A stretch of 64,000 nt of DNA from Gordonia soli NBRC 108243. Lineage in GTDB: Bacteria > Actinomycetota > Actinomycetes > Mycobacteriales > Mycobacteriaceae. The notes under the pieces are model-generated. The model searched no databases. It was not told the DNA's origin and saw nothing but the letters and a program-made list of their open reading frames with translations. Position 1 is the first letter of the stretch. Every line of letters begins with the position of its first letter. Shown here in pieces: positions 24,677-33,800 of the stretch. Position numbers and translations under genes: made by a program. Location: NCBI RefSeq assembly GCF_000334455.1, contig NZ_BANX01000014.1, positions 1 to 64,000 on the forward strand, read 5' to 3'.

Positions 24677-25378
24677 CTACCGGTAGCGGGCGCGCCGCGC
24701 CAGCCAGTTGCCGAAGTACTGGCCGACCTGGACGAGGATCACCAACAGGGCGATGACCACGACGGTGAGCTTCCAGTCGAATTGCTGGTAGCCGTACTGG
24801 AAGGCGAAGTCGCCGAGACCGCCGCCACCGACGTATCCCGCCATCGCCGACATGTCGACGATGGCCACGAAGATGAAGGTGTAGCCGAGCACCAGCGGCG
24901 CGAAGCCCTCCGGGACCACGATGGTCAGCAGGGTGCGTAGCCGACTGGCGCCGGCCGCGCGTGCGGCCTCCACGACGCCGGGGTCCACGGCCACCAGACT
25001 CTGCTCGACCACGCGGGCGATGACGAACATCGCCATCAGCGTCATCGGGAAGATCGCCGCCTCGGTACCGATACGGGTTCCCATGGCCGCCTTGGTGAGT
25101 GGCGCGATGGCGGTGATGAAGATGATGAACGGGATCGGCCGGATGATGTTCACGGCGATGTTGAGTGCGTTGAAGATCCACGCATTCGCCCACAGGTTGC
25201 CCGGACTGGTCGCATAGAGGATGACGCCGATGACCAGACCTAGTGCGCCACCGATCAGCAACGTGAAGCCGACCAGCGCGAAGGTCTCCCAGATAGCCTC
25301 GATCAGCACCGGGCGCAGCGGCTCTTGGAACACCCGCAGGAATCCCTCGTCGGCGGCCAGGACGGTGGTCACGCTCAT
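24677..25378 (-). CDS. metI: Methionine ABC transporter permease
   Basis: The 233-residue protein has five membrane segments and the MetI sequence, including TFALVGFTLLIGGALGLVIG, IRPIPFIIFITAIAPLTK, the EAA loop VEAARAAGASRLRTLLTIVVPEGFAPLVLG, and the late AMAGYVGGGGLGDFAFQYGY. It is the membrane channel of the MetNIQ importer for D/L-methionine. Its ATG overlaps the metN stop (ATGA). A 17-residue non-membrane lead is normal. The operon order metQ, metN, metI is typical of actinobacteria. Confidence 0.95.
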   Translation of the reverse strand: MSVTTVLAADEGFLRVFQEPLRPVLIEAIWETFALVGFTLLIGGALGLVIGVILYATSPGNLWANAWIFNALNIAVNIIRPIPFIIFITAIAPLTKAAMGTRIGTEAAIFPMTLMAMFVIARVVEQSLVAVDPGVVEAARAAGASRLRTLLTIVVPEGFAPLVLGYTFIFVAIVDMSAMAGYVGGGGLGDFAFQYGYQQFDWKLTVVVIALLVILVQVGQYFGNWLARRARYR

Positions 25379-26472
25379 CGTGCTCCCTCCGCCTCGGTGA
25401 GGTCGGCACCGTCGGCGAGTTCGGCGTCGGTCGGCTCCTCGTGGACGACGACCCCGGGGCGCCCGGCCACGGCGTCGAGCACGGCGGCTACACCGTCCTC
25501 GGCGCCGCTCAGCAAGAAGGTGAGCGCACCGAACGGCCGTCCGGCGAGTTCGGCGATGCCGCCATGGATCACGGTGGCGGACACGTGGTTCCGGGCAGCC
25601 GCGGCGGTGATGTCGACCTGCGGCGTCGGGTCGTCGCGAACCGGGATGGTGACCAGGCGACCCGGGTGCCGACGATTCAGTTCGACGACGACCGGACGCT
25701 CGGGAACGCCCGCGACCGCGTACTTGATGAGGCCGCTGGTGACCTCGGAGGTCGGCTCGGAGAACACCTCGTAGACACCGCCCCGATCGACCAGCGTGCC
25801 CTTGTCGAGCACCGCCACCGAATGGCAGATCTCGCGGATGACGTCCATCTCGTGGGTGATCACCACGATGGTGGTGCCCAGTTCCTCGTTGATGCGCCGC
25901 AACAGACGAAGCGTCTCGGCCGTGGTCTCGGGGTCGAGTGCGCTCGTCGCCTCGTCGGCGATCAGGATCGACGGCGAGGTGGCCAGCGCGCGGGCGATAC
26001 CCACCCGCTGCTTCTGGCCGCCCGACAACGCGGCCGGGCGCGAATCCGCCTTGTCCGCGATGCCGACGAACTCCAACAGCTCGGTGACACGCTTCTGACG
26101 ATCGGCCTTCGACACCCCGGTCACCTTCAGACCGAAGGCGACGTTGCCGGCCACGGTCCTCGAGTTGAACAGGTTGAACTGCTGGAAGATCATCCCGATG
26201 CCGGTCCGGAGCTTGTTGAGCTCCTTCTCCGAAGCACCGCTCTGGTCTTTGCCGTCGATGGCGACGTGCCCTGAGGTCGGGGACTCCAGTCCGTTGATCA
26301 GCCGCGCGAGTGTGGACTTGCCCGCACCCGACGGCCCGATGATCCCGACGATCTCACCGGGGGCGATCCGCAGATCGATCCCGTCGAGTGCCGGCCGTCC
26401 GGATCGGCCGAACTGCTTGCCGATCCCGACGAACTCGACTGCTGCGGTTCCGGCGGTCGAACCGTCAGGCAC
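25375..26472 (-). CDS. metN: Methionine ABC transporter ATP-binding protein with NIL domain
   Basis: The 365-residue protein has Walker A GPSGAGKST at residues 46-54, the Q-loop, signature LSGGQKQRVGIARAL near 145, Walker B ILIADEATSALD and an H-loop in VVITHEM. After about 250 comes a domain containing VHGGIAELAGRPFGALTFLL, the NIL methionine-sensing domain typical of MetN. It powers import through MetI. It overlaps metQ by eight bases and metI by four, so the three are coupled. Confidence 0.95.
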   Translation of the reverse strand: MPDGSTAGTAAVEFVGIGKQFGRSGRPALDGIDLRIAPGEIVGIIGPSGAGKSTLARLINGLESPTSGHVAIDGKDQSGASEKELNKLRTGIGMIFQQFNLFNSRTVAGNVAFGLKVTGVSKADRQKRVTELLEFVGIADKADSRPAALSGGQKQRVGIARALATSPSILIADEATSALDPETTAETLRLLRRINEELGTTIVVITHEMDVIREICHSVAVLDKGTLVDRGGVYEVFSEPTSEVTSGLIKYAVAGVPERPVVVELNRRHPGRLVTIPVRDDPTPQVDITAAAARNHVSATVIHGGIAELAGRPFGALTFLLSGAEDGVAAVLDAVAGRPGVVVHEEPTDAELADGADLTEAEGAR

Positions 26473-27337
26473 CGCTGCTCTTGACCTGCGCCTCGAGATC
26501 CTTGGTGGTCTTCTGCAGGTCGGCGGCGGAATTCGTCTTCAGCACACCGGAATCGCCCAGCGACTCCTTGACCGCTTTCTCGACCTCGGGATCGTGGTAG
26601 ATCTTCGCGAGCTTGAGGTAGGTCTCGTTGTTCTTGTCCGCGTCGCGGGCGACGAAGGCGTTGATGTACGGCTTCGAGCCGTCGGAGTTCGGGTCGTCGG
26701 ACGCGATCACCTGGTCGGCGGTGAGCTTGGCCGAGGTCGCGTAGTTGTTGTTGACGATCGCGGCGTCGGCGGAGTCGAGGTTGGCAGCGGTCTGACCCGC
26801 GTCGACCGCGACGACCTTGACCTTCGACGCACCGGTGTCGATGTCGGCGACGGTCGAGAACGCGCTCCCCGGGGTCTTCAGCGTGATCAGCTTGGCCTGC
26901 TCCAGGACCAGCAGCGCACGCGCAAGGTTCGTCGGGTCGTTGGGAACGACGACTTGGCCACCCTGCGGGATGTCGCCGACCGACTTGTGCTTGGTCGAGT
27001 ACAGCGGCAACGGGTAGACCGCGGTCGCCCCGATCGGCACGAGGTTCTGGTTGTTCTTGGCGTTGTACGTCGCCAGGTAGAGCAGATGCTGGAACTCGTT
27101 GAGGTCCAGCTCGCTCTCGGCCAGCGCCGGGTTGGGCTGGTTGTAGTCGGTGAAGTTCACCAACTCGACGTCGATGCCGTCGGCCGACGCCTTCTGCTTG
27201 AAGACGTTCCAGTAGTTCTCGCTGGCGTCGGCGACGCCGATACGGACCGTCGACGAATCACCGCTGCTCCCACAGGCGGTCAGCATCCCGATGAGTGCGA
27301 CCAGGACGACCAGAATGCTCAGACGCGAACGACGCAT
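26465..27337 (-). CDS. metQ: Methionine-binding lipoprotein (MetQ/NlpA family)
   Basis: The 290-residue protein has a lipoprotein signal peptide ending in lipobox LTAC (Cys near residue 22). The NlpA-type binding domain contains IGVADASENYWNVFKQKASADGIDVEL, FQHLLYLATYNAKNNQNL, VVVPNDPTNLARALLVLEQAKLI and NAFVARDADKNNETY. It captures methionine outside the membrane for MetNI. AGAGGTG lies near the ATG at 27337; a GTG three codons upstream (27346) is possible. The 218-base upstream gap has no S-box or SAM riboswitch that I recognise. Confidence 0.94.
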   Translation of the reverse strand: MRRSRLSILVVLVALIGMLTACGSSGDSSTVRIGVADASENYWNVFKQKASADGIDVELVNFTDYNQPNPALAESELDLNEFQHLLYLATYNAKNNQNLVPIGATAVYPLPLYSTKHKSVGDIPQGGQVVVPNDPTNLARALLVLEQAKLITLKTPGSAFSTVADIDTGASKVKVVAVDAGQTAANLDSADAAIVNNNYATSAKLTADQVIASDDPNSDGSKPYINAFVARDADKNNETYLKLAKIYHDPEVEKAVKESLGDSGVLKTNSAADLQKTTKDLEAQVKSSGA

Positions 27338-27555
27338 CAGACACACCTCTCAGCTATCGACAATGACCCACAGGAGGCTAGACGGTTGTCAGTACCTGGG
27401 AACACCAGGCCTGGGCGGCCGACCAGCGATCCCGCCGTGATCTGCACATTCCCGACACCCGACTTTCGGTCAGCGTGATCGAAGGTCGGCGGCATCGATC
27501 CGGCGCCCGGCTCACCGATCCATCCGTGTGGGCACAATCGGATCCTGACCGTGCC

Positions 27556-28097
27556 ATGCTCGACGGCATGCCGTGGGACCTCACCCGGGCGGTGAACGGA
27601 CCACTGACGGGCGATCGGATCTCCCCCGACCGCGCCGCCCGGCGGATCACTGCGTACATCTACGGCACCATCCTGGTGCTCGCGGCGCTCATCCCGGTGA
27701 TGACGTCGCCCGAGACCTTCGGTGTCGCGATCATCGTCGGCGCCGCGTTCTCCACCTCCCTGGCACACACCTTCGCGGAGTCGGTGGGGCAGTCGCTGCG
27801 AGCGGCCGCTCCCTGACCCGGGACGAGCGGATCGCCGAACTGCGCGACGGTGTCCCGATCCTGACCTCGGCCGTGGTGCCGAGCGTCATCCTCGCGACCG
27901 CCGCCCTCGGCTGGCTCGGACCCCAGACGGCTCAGTTCGTGGCCGAGATCGTCATGATCTGCCGGATCGCCTCCACGACGTATGTGATCCGCCGCTTCCG
28001 GCGGGAACCGCTGACCGCGGGGACGCTCCTGGCTGCCGTCGGTCTCGCAGTACTGGGGTCCGTCATCGTCGCACTCAAGGTGGTGCTCACCCACTGA
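27556..28097 (+). pseudogene. Five-helix membrane protein split by a frameshift
   Basis: The first frame (from ATG 27556 or 27568) encodes MPWDLTRAVNGPLTG with membrane segments TAYIYGTILVLAALIPVM and VAIIVGAAFSTSLAHTFAE, then ends TGA at 27814-27816 after QSLRAAAP. One of the other frames continues without a stop from SGRSLTRDERIAELRDG through three more membrane segments (TSAVVPSVILATAALGWLG, EIVMICRIASTTYVI, LLAAVGLAVLGSVIVALK) to 28097. Joining them near 27800-27812 gives one protein of about 180 residues. I do not recognise the family. Either a single-base indel has broken the gene, a ribosomal frameshift is used, or the sequence has an error. It lies between metQ and a convergent Nudix gene. 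Confidence 0.65.
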
Positions 28098-28157
28098 GCG
28101 CTCGCAGCTCGGGCACTCCCGGCCTGGGCACGCGCAGACCCCGGTGGTGGCCTCGGC

Positions 28158-28604
28158 TCAGCACTCACTATGGCGAGCGACTGCCGGCCCCGACGTCGGG
28201 GCCTGACGCAACAGACCGGCAGCTCGGAGATGGTCGATCAGCCCGTCCGTCAGATCTGCGTCGACCATCTCCTCGACACCGAACCATCTCGCGTCGGCTG
28301 CATCGTCGCCTGCGGTCACCGACGTCGTCAGCGGGGTCGCCACGAAGTCGTGTACTTCGAACACGCCACCTCGGTCATCGGGGATGTCGACGACCCAGAC
28401 CTCGTCGCCGACGGTGACATCGATACCGGTTTCCTCGCGGATCTCGCGGACCACGGCCGCGGGGAACGACTCCCCCGGCTCCACCTTGCCGCCGGGTACC
28501 GTCCATCGTCCCGCCTGCGGCGGATTGCGCCGCTGCACCAGCAAGAAGCGACCGTCGGTGTCGCGGATGATCGCCCCGACCGCGGGGATGCGCCGAGCCG
28601 CCAT
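28158..28604 (-). CDS. Nudix hydrolase
   Basis: The 148-residue protein has the Nudix box GGKVEPGESFPAAVVREIREETGI at about residues 38-61 (GX5EX7REUXEEXGU), preceded by PAVGAIIRDTDGRFLLVQRR. It probably cleaves a nucleoside diphosphate linked to another group, such as a damaged nucleotide or a CoA derivative. It starts within the stop codon region of the carboxyltransferase gene (ATG at 28604-28602 overlapping TGA), so translation is coupled. This pairing suggests a clean-up role for CoA esters (inference), though many such pairings are accidental. Confidence 0.88.
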   Translation of the reverse strand: MAARRIPAVGAIIRDTDGRFLLVQRRNPPQAGRWTVPGGKVEPGESFPAAVVREIREETGIDVTVGDEVWVVDIPDDRGGVFEVHDFVATPLTTSVTAGDDAADARWFGVEEMVDADLTDGLIDHLRAAGLLRQAPTSGPAVARHSEC

Positions 28605-30061
28605 CACGGAACCCGAACCCGCGCGTCGGTCGACGGTCGGAGACCGGCGAGTTGCTCGGCGATCTCCGCGCGCAGTCGCCGGACCCAGTCGCCGTCGACC
28701 GACACCAACCGATCGACCATCCCCGACGCCGCCAGGTCGACGGCCGAGATGCCCTGCGCTCGAGCCAGTTCCGCTGCATGGTCGAGATCGCGATGCACGA
28801 TCAGGCTCGCGCCCTCCGGCGGGAGTGGCGAGAGCCAGCCGTCGTCGGTCGCGATCCGGCGATCGGTCGGGAAGAGCGCCAGCGCGGCGCCGCCCGCTCC
28901 CTGGCCCATGAGCACCGACACGGTCGGCGTCGCGGCGCCCACCAGATCGGCGGTGCACTGGGCGATCTCGCCCGCGAGTCCGCCTTCCTCGGCATCGGTC
29001 GACAACTCCGCACCCGGCGTGTCGATCACCGTGACGAGGGGCAGGCTCAGTTCCGAGGCGAGGGTGACGGCTCGTCGCGCGACGCGGAGGTCATCCGGAC
29101 CGATGAGTTCGCCGCGTGCCTGCGCACGACGGTCGTGACCGACGCAGATCGTGCGGACGCCGCCGAACTCCGTGGCGGTCAACCAGATCGGGCCGCGGTC
29201 GCGGATCACGGCGGTGCGCTCCGCGTCGAGGAGGTCGGCGATGCCGGCGCGGTCGGCGGACCGGGTCGCGTCGACCGATTCCCACACGTCCCGACGCGGT
29301 GTCGCGGAGGCGCCTGACACCGCGGCGCCTCCCGATGGCTGTGCGATCGGCGGCCGGAAGTCGGCGACGGAGCCGGCCTGGTCGCCCCGCATCGCGCGGA
29401 CCATGGCCCCGACGGTCGTGGCGATCTCCGGGATCGGTACCACGTCGTCGACCAGTCCGTGCTCGCGCAGGTTCTCCGCGGTCTGCACACCGTCGGGAAA
29501 GGGGCGGCCGTACAGACCGTCGTAGACGCGGGGACCCAGGAATCCGATCAGCGCCTCGGGCTCGGCCCACGTCACGTGCCCGAGGGAGCCCCACGAGGCG
29601 AACACGCCGCCGGTGGTCGGCGAGCGGAGGTACACCAGATACGGGAGGCCGGCGCGCCGATGGTCGAGGACGGCACCGGTGATCGCGACCATCTGCAAGA
29701 ACGCGGAGGTTCCCTCCTGCATCCGGGTTCCGCCCGAGGCGGGCAGGGCGAGCACCGGCAGTCCCTCGTCGGTGGCGCGGCGGATCGCGGCGATGACCCG
29801 TGTACCCGTCGCAGCACCGATGGATCCACCCAGGAAACCGAACTCGCTCACGATGATCGCGATGTCGGCACCGCCCACCACGCCGCGTCCGGTGACCACC
29901 GACTCGTCCTCACCGGTGCGCTCGGCTGCGCGCGCCAGGCTGGCGGCGTAACCGGCCTCGACGTCGCGTGTGCCGACCGGCTGGTCCCAGGATTCCCATG
30001 TGCCCGGAGCGATCAGGGCGGCGATGAGTTCGGGTGCTGATCGTCGTGAAGGCTCGGACAT
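28604..30061 (-). CDS. accD3: Fused acyl-CoA carboxylase carboxyltransferase (AccD3-like)
   Basis: The 485-residue protein fuses beta-like and alpha-like carboxyltransferase halves. The first half has ESVVTGRGVVGGADIAIIVSEF and LGGSIGAATGTRVIAAI with SGGTRMQEGTSAFLQM. The second has VTLASELSLPLVTVIDTPGAELS, GGLAGEIAQCTADLV, and VSVLMGQGAGGAALALFPTD. This matches my memory of M. tuberculosis AccD3 (Rv0904c, about 495 residues), which has no zinc finger. It transfers carboxyl from biotin to acetyl-CoA or a related substrate; its true partner is not well defined. ATG 30061 is preferred over the frame open to 30133. It is followed by the overlapping Nudix gene. Confidence 0.85.
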   Translation of the reverse strand: MSEPSRRSAPELIAALIAPGTWESWDQPVGTRDVEAGYAASLARAAERTGEDESVVTGRGVVGGADIAIIVSEFGFLGGSIGAATGTRVIAAIRRATDEGLPVLALPASGGTRMQEGTSAFLQMVAITGAVLDHRRAGLPYLVYLRSPTTGGVFASWGSLGHVTWAEPEALIGFLGPRVYDGLYGRPFPDGVQTAENLREHGLVDDVVPIPEIATTVGAMVRAMRGDQAGSVADFRPPIAQPSGGAAVSGASATPRRDVWESVDATRSADRAGIADLLDAERTAVIRDRGPIWLTATEFGGVRTICVGHDRRAQARGELIGPDDLRVARRAVTLASELSLPLVTVIDTPGAELSTDAEEGGLAGEIAQCTADLVGAATPTVSVLMGQGAGGAALALFPTDRRIATDDGWLSPLPPEGASLIVHRDLDHAAELARAQGISAVDLAASGMVDRLVSVDGDWVRRLRAEIAEQLAGLRPSTDARVRVP

Positions 30062-30153
30062 CCGACAACCGTAGCCCGCATCTGCGATCATCCGATGAGT
30101 TCCGCGCCCCGCGCTGGTCAGCACCCAGGACATTTCAGACAGAGGAGCCCATC

Positions 30154-30612
30154 ATGGCCGACACCTACACGGTCGCCCGCAGCATCACCGTGGCCGCCGC
30201 ACCCGACACCGTCCACGCACTCATCGACGATCTCCACGAGTGGCGCAAGTGGTCACCGTGGGAGGGCGTCGATCCCGACCTCCAGCGGACCTACTCCGGA
30301 GCCGACCGCGGTGTCGGCGCGCGGTACGCGTGGTCGGGAAACCGCAAGGCAGGCAAGGGCGACATGGCGATCGTGTCTGATTCCCCCACCGACGTCGACA
30401 TCCGCGTGGTCTTCGAGAAGCCGATGAAGTCGACCAGCACGAGCTCGTTCCGGCTGGCGCCGTCAGGATCGTCGACGGAGGTCACCTGGACGATGACGGG
30501 CCAGCACTCACTCTTCTCCCGGGTCGCCGCTCCCCTCGGCATCTTCGACAAGCTGCTGGGCAAGGACTTCGAGAAGGGGCTGGCCCAGCTCAAGGTCGCT
30601 GCCGAGGGCTGA
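30154..30612 (+). CDS. SRPBCC (Bet v1-like) polyketide cyclase/START family protein
   Basis: The 152-residue protein has the SRPBCC start YTVARSITVAAAPDTVHALIDDL and WRKWSPWEGVDPDLQRTYSG, a family of small hydrophobic-ligand-binding barrels. GAGGAG eight bases before ATG 30154 sets the start. It is divergent from the AccD3-like gene with 92 bases between. The function is unknown; members bind lipids or polyketides or act as cyclases. Confidence 0.85.
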   Translation: MADTYTVARSITVAAAPDTVHALIDDLHEWRKWSPWEGVDPDLQRTYSGADRGVGARYAWSGNRKAGKGDMAIVSDSPTDVDIRVVFEKPMKSTSTSSFRLAPSGSSTEVTWTMTGQHSLFSRVAAPLGIFDKLLGKDFEKGLAQLKVAAEG

Positions 30613-30642
30613 CTTCGGCGGTGGGGCTCCGCACCGAGTCAG

Positions 30643-31047
30643 CTACGTCGACTGATCTCGTTCTCGACTCTGGTCCTGCTCGTCCAGCGTCAGAGTCAAC
30701 GAGGTTCGGAATGCCGGGTTGGGGCCGTCCTGCACCGTGACGGTCCAGTCGGGGTGCGGCCGGCGCGGTCGGACGTCGATCGCACGGAATGCATATCCAT
30801 CCTGATCGGCGTGTTCCCAGGTGAAGTCGACGCCTTCGCCCGCGATGGCAGTACGGCGGACGCCGGAGATCGTCATGGACTGGCCCGGCCGCAATGTGGG
30901 GAGGAGACCGGCCCACAGCTGCGCATAGAAGAACCAACATCCGCCGGGCGTGACCTCGGAATCGATGACGCCCCAGCCCTCGTCGGACTGGAACCGCACA
31001 ACCCCCGAGGTGAATCCCGCCGGTGTTCGCCGACTCTCATCGCTCAT
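30643..31047 (-). CDS. Cold-shock-domain-like protein
   Basis: The 134-residue protein begins with a fold like cold-shock proteins: SGVVRFQSDEGWGVIDSEVTPGGCWFFYAQLW, corresponding to the RNP motifs GxVxxFxxxxGWG, then LRPGQSMTISGVR and a strand with FTWEHADQDGYAFRAIDVRP. The family version in actinobacteria often replaces cold-shock aromatic residues, so RNA binding is not certain. It overlaps the stop of the DUF2716-like gene by four bases (ATGA at 31044-31047) and ends 31 bases from the convergent SRPBCC gene. Confidence 0.65.
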   Translation of the reverse strand: MSDESRRTPAGFTSGVVRFQSDEGWGVIDSEVTPGGCWFFYAQLWAGLLPTLRPGQSMTISGVRRTAIAGEGVDFTWEHADQDGYAFRAIDVRPRRPHPDWTVTVQDGPNPAFRTSLTLTLDEQDQSRERDQST

Positions 31048-31613
31048 CGCTGCCCCCAGTGCTCGCTATCCACTTGCTCGATTCCGTTGACTCGCTTGGT
31101 CGGCAACCACGTCGCCAGGGTGCGGCCCAACGTGGCGACCAGACGCGGACCGAAGACGCACAGGGTCTGCTCCCAGGGATGCCCGAAGGTTCCCTCACTG
31201 AAGTCGGGTCGGGCGAATGTGTTGTAGTCGCCGTTCGGATGGATCGGGACGCGCCACTCGGTATCGAAGGTCGTGGCATGCGTGACAGCATCGAATCGGT
31301 AGCCGGGATGTTGCCAGTCCAGGACGATCCACCCCGGATCGTCGAACTGTGACACGAAGCAGCGCAGAGCCTCCGCGTTGACCGCGTCGAACTGGGCAGC
31401 CCAGGCTGCCGCTGATTCCCGCGGCACTGTCAGGTCGAAGGTCACCGAAGGCTCCGGCTCGATCACGGCCGGCCAGTCCGCCGGGCGTAGGCCCGGACGG
31501 AGTTCGCCGAATCGTTTTTCGAACAGTGTCCATGCACTGGTTGATTCATCTGTGGTCAAGAATTCCCACCCTGCAGGTAAGGGACCACCGAAGTCCATGG
31601 TGCGACGCATCAT
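31044..31613 (-). CDS. DUF2716-like protein
   Basis: From ATG 31613 the protein has 189 residues. It contains SAWTLFEKRFGELRPGLRPADWPAVIEPEPSVTFDL and VPIHPNGDYNTFARPDFSEGTFGHPWEQTLCVFG, which recalls the small actinobacterial DUF2716 family from memory (confidence moderate). No signal peptide or membrane segment is present. There is no good ribosome site at 31613; the Met at 31598 is an alternative. The stop overlaps the cold-shock-like gene, so the pair is a unit. The frame upstream to 31898 looks non-coding. Confidence 0.6.
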   Translation of the reverse strand: MMRRTMDFGGPLPAGWEFLTTDESTSAWTLFEKRFGELRPGLRPADWPAVIEPEPSVTFDLTVPRESAAAWAAQFDAVNAEALRCFVSQFDDPGWIVLDWQHPGYRFDAVTHATTFDTEWRVPIHPNGDYNTFARPDFSEGTFGHPWEQTLCVFGPRLVATLGRTLATWLPTKRVNGIEQVDSEHWGQR

Positions 31614-31741
31614 CTGACCATCGTCGCAACCATGACCCGTGTGCCCCGGCTCCGACACTCGAGCTGCCGTCGACCTCGCAACCGTGTCCTCATCGGGTTG
31701 GTCTGAGAAACCCACCCGACACTGGCGGCCCGTACGGCGCG

Positions 31742-32940
31742 TCAGGGCGAGCCCGGTCCAGCGCGCGATCGGGTCAGCACGCGGTCGGGGTGGTGGATGT
31801 CGTTGACCTGTGATGTCGGTGGGCCGTTGATGGGTTGGGTGGTTCCTGGTGGGGTCCAGGTGACTCGGCCGGTGGTGCGGTCGAGTCGAGTGGTCCACTG
31901 ATGTTGGCCTGGGCCAGCGGCCCGGTTGTGTTTGGGGCAGGCGTTGCCGAGGGCGTCGATGTCGGTGCGTCCGCCTTGCGCCCAGTCGATCAAATGGTGG
32001 GCCTCGGAGTGCATCGCCGGTTGATCACAATCGGGTGCGGTACACCCACGATCGCGAGCGAACAACGCCATCCGTTGGGCGCGGGACGCTGTTCGGCGGG
32101 CGCGACCGAAGTACAGGATCTCCTCGGTGTGATCGGCGAACACCGCCAGATGTGGATCAGCGTGTGCGGCAAGTTCGACGACGTCACGCCAGGGCAGATC
32201 GGCACCGGTGGCGGTGACACCGAGGTCGGCCGATTCCCGTAGTTGGGTTTCGGTGATGGAGATGATCAGCTGCGGTGGCAGTCCGCGATGACTGCCGCCT
32301 AAAGCCCCACCATCAAGAACGCATTTGAACAGGGCGTTCAGAGCGTCATGATTCCGCTGCGACTGAGTACGTGAACGCGTTGCGCTGCATCCTTGACTAC
32401 CTCGGAGTCGGGGTCGGTGTCGTCGACATTGCCAATCGGCGAGTTGGGATCGTCGGGGTTGTTCATCCCCGGTGCCGCCCACTTCGCCAGGACGACGTCG
32501 AGCATGGCCCTGGTAACCGAGTCCAGGGTCGCGGTCAGTTTCGACATCAACTGCGCATCCTGGCGCGACAGCGTCATCGACCGTTGGCGGGCGCGGTCAT
32601 GGTCGTCGGTGAGTGCACCATCACGATCCAAGTGCGCGAGCAGTCGAGTACCGACCTGGCGGAGCGCGCTGGGTGACAGTGTGCGCGCGTGTTCGGCCAG
32701 AGCGACCTCGGCGGCCACGTGATCGTCGATTTCCACACTGGCAGGTATCCGGTTCGCGATGTCGAGGATCACCGACACGTGCTCGGGAGCGATCGCCCCT
32801 TCGGCCAACGCATCAGATGTGGCCGACAACTCCGGCGGCAGCTTATAGCCCGCGAGGGTGTACGTCTCCGACAGTGCCGCGGCATGTGCGGTGTCCAGCA
32901 AGAGAGAACTGGGTGTTGGTGGTGGCTTGTCGAAAGCCAT
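31742..32940 (-). pseudogene. Decayed DUF222/HNH endonuclease (13E12 repeat family)
   Basis: The N-terminal frame (ATG 32940, GAGGAG nine bases before) encodes LPPELSATSDALAEGAIAPEHVSVILDIANRIPA and a DUF222-like stretch, and stops at 32338. A second frame carries SQRNHDALNALFKCVLDGG, then LITETQLRESAD and an HNH motif CTAPDCDQPAMHSEAHHLIDWAQGGRTDIDALGNACPKHNRA. Homologues run SQRNHDAL directly after VVKDAAQR, so a frameshift lies near 32365-32380. The usual first 100 residues are also missing. The HNH Cys and His residues survive. This is a relic of a multi-copy actinobacterial family often moved by recombination. Confidence 0.8.
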
Positions 32941-33108
32941 GAACATCATCTCCTCATAGCTTCCTTCATCTGAACAGAACACTGTCCGAGCCCACCGACA
33001 ATTCCGTCCGCGTGCAAATGGCCACGGAGTTCCATTGCGTACCAACAGCAGCCGAGACAACCGGGGGCGATCCCTCCACCATCGCTCCCGCGACCACGCC
33101 TCGACAAC

Positions 33109-33179
33109 GCGACCTCGATCGAGGTCGCAGGAACGGACCGACGTCGCGGGAACGTGCACCGCGTACCATCGAGTGGTAC
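33109..33179. terminator. Two hairpins downstream of the RDD operon
   Basis: A perfect 20-bp palindrome GCGACCTCGATCGAGGTCGC (33109-33128) and a hairpin GTACCA-TCGAG-TGGTAC (33163-33179) lie just after the RDD stop (33186, minus strand). Either could end that transcript. The rest of the 245-base gap (32941-33185) has no recognised feature. Confidence 0.55.
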
Positions 33180-33185
33180 CGGCGC

Positions 33186-33800
33186 TCAGCGCGAGTAGAC
33201 CACCCGCGTGCGGACCACGATGTCCTGCAGCGACCGTCGGCGCGGGTCGATGGCGACCCACAGCAGCCCGACTGCGAAGAAGGTGTACCCCGCCGCACGC
33301 AGGATCGCGACCACCGGGCGGACGCGCTCGCCCTTGCGATTGACGACGCGCAGCCCCATCACGACACCGCCGAGGGTGCGGCCGGAGACGGCCCAGCACG
33401 TCGAGTTGTAGGCGATCGAGACGATCGCGAAACCGGTCGCGGTGAAGAGCACGCCTCGGTCGGGGAAGTGGAAGGCGTTGGCGCCGAACACCAACAGCGT
33501 CAGCGCAAGACCCACCCAGATGGCGCCCATCAACGCACCGACCGTCAAGACGTCCAGGACCGCGGCCACCCCGCGACTGACGACGCCCGCCGTCTTGGTG
33601 CTGTCGGGGACGTGGTGGTGCGGCCGAGGGTGTTGCGCGGCGGTCGAACGCGAGACAGTCGCATGCGGCGCGGAGTGAGAGGTGGACGGGTGCGAACCAG
33701 CCACTGGCGGATCGGATCGATGCGCGCCTTCGGCGGCTCCCGCGTCCTCCGACCTTCCCGGCGACGACTTCGCGGCCTCGGCGGCTCCCGGATCAACCAT
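33186..33800 (-). CDS. RDD-family membrane protein
   Basis: The 204-residue protein has a disordered His- and Ser-rich start of about 75 residues, then the RDD domain: GVVSRGVAAVLDVLTVGALM with the Arg/Asp motif, GANAFHFPDRG and ISIAYNSTCW-like SIAYNSTCWAVSGRTLGGVVMGLRVVN, and a final RRRSLQDIVVRTRVVYSR. RDD proteins have three membrane helices and an unsettled role; some are linked to ion transport. ATG 33800 lies in the end of the repeat protein gene (overlap of eight bases) with a GGGGAGA-like ribosome site. The pair is presumably coupled at the membrane. Confidence 0.88.
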   Translation of the reverse strand: MVDPGAAEAAKSSPGRSEDAGAAEGAHRSDPPVAGSHPSTSHSAPHATVSRSTAAQHPRPHHHVPDSTKTAGVVSRGVAAVLDVLTVGALMGAIWVGLALTLLVFGANAFHFPDRGVLFTATGFAIVSIAYNSTCWAVSGRTLGGVVMGLRVVNRKGERVRPVVAILRAAGYTFFAVGLLWVAIDPRRRSLQDIVVRTRVVYSR

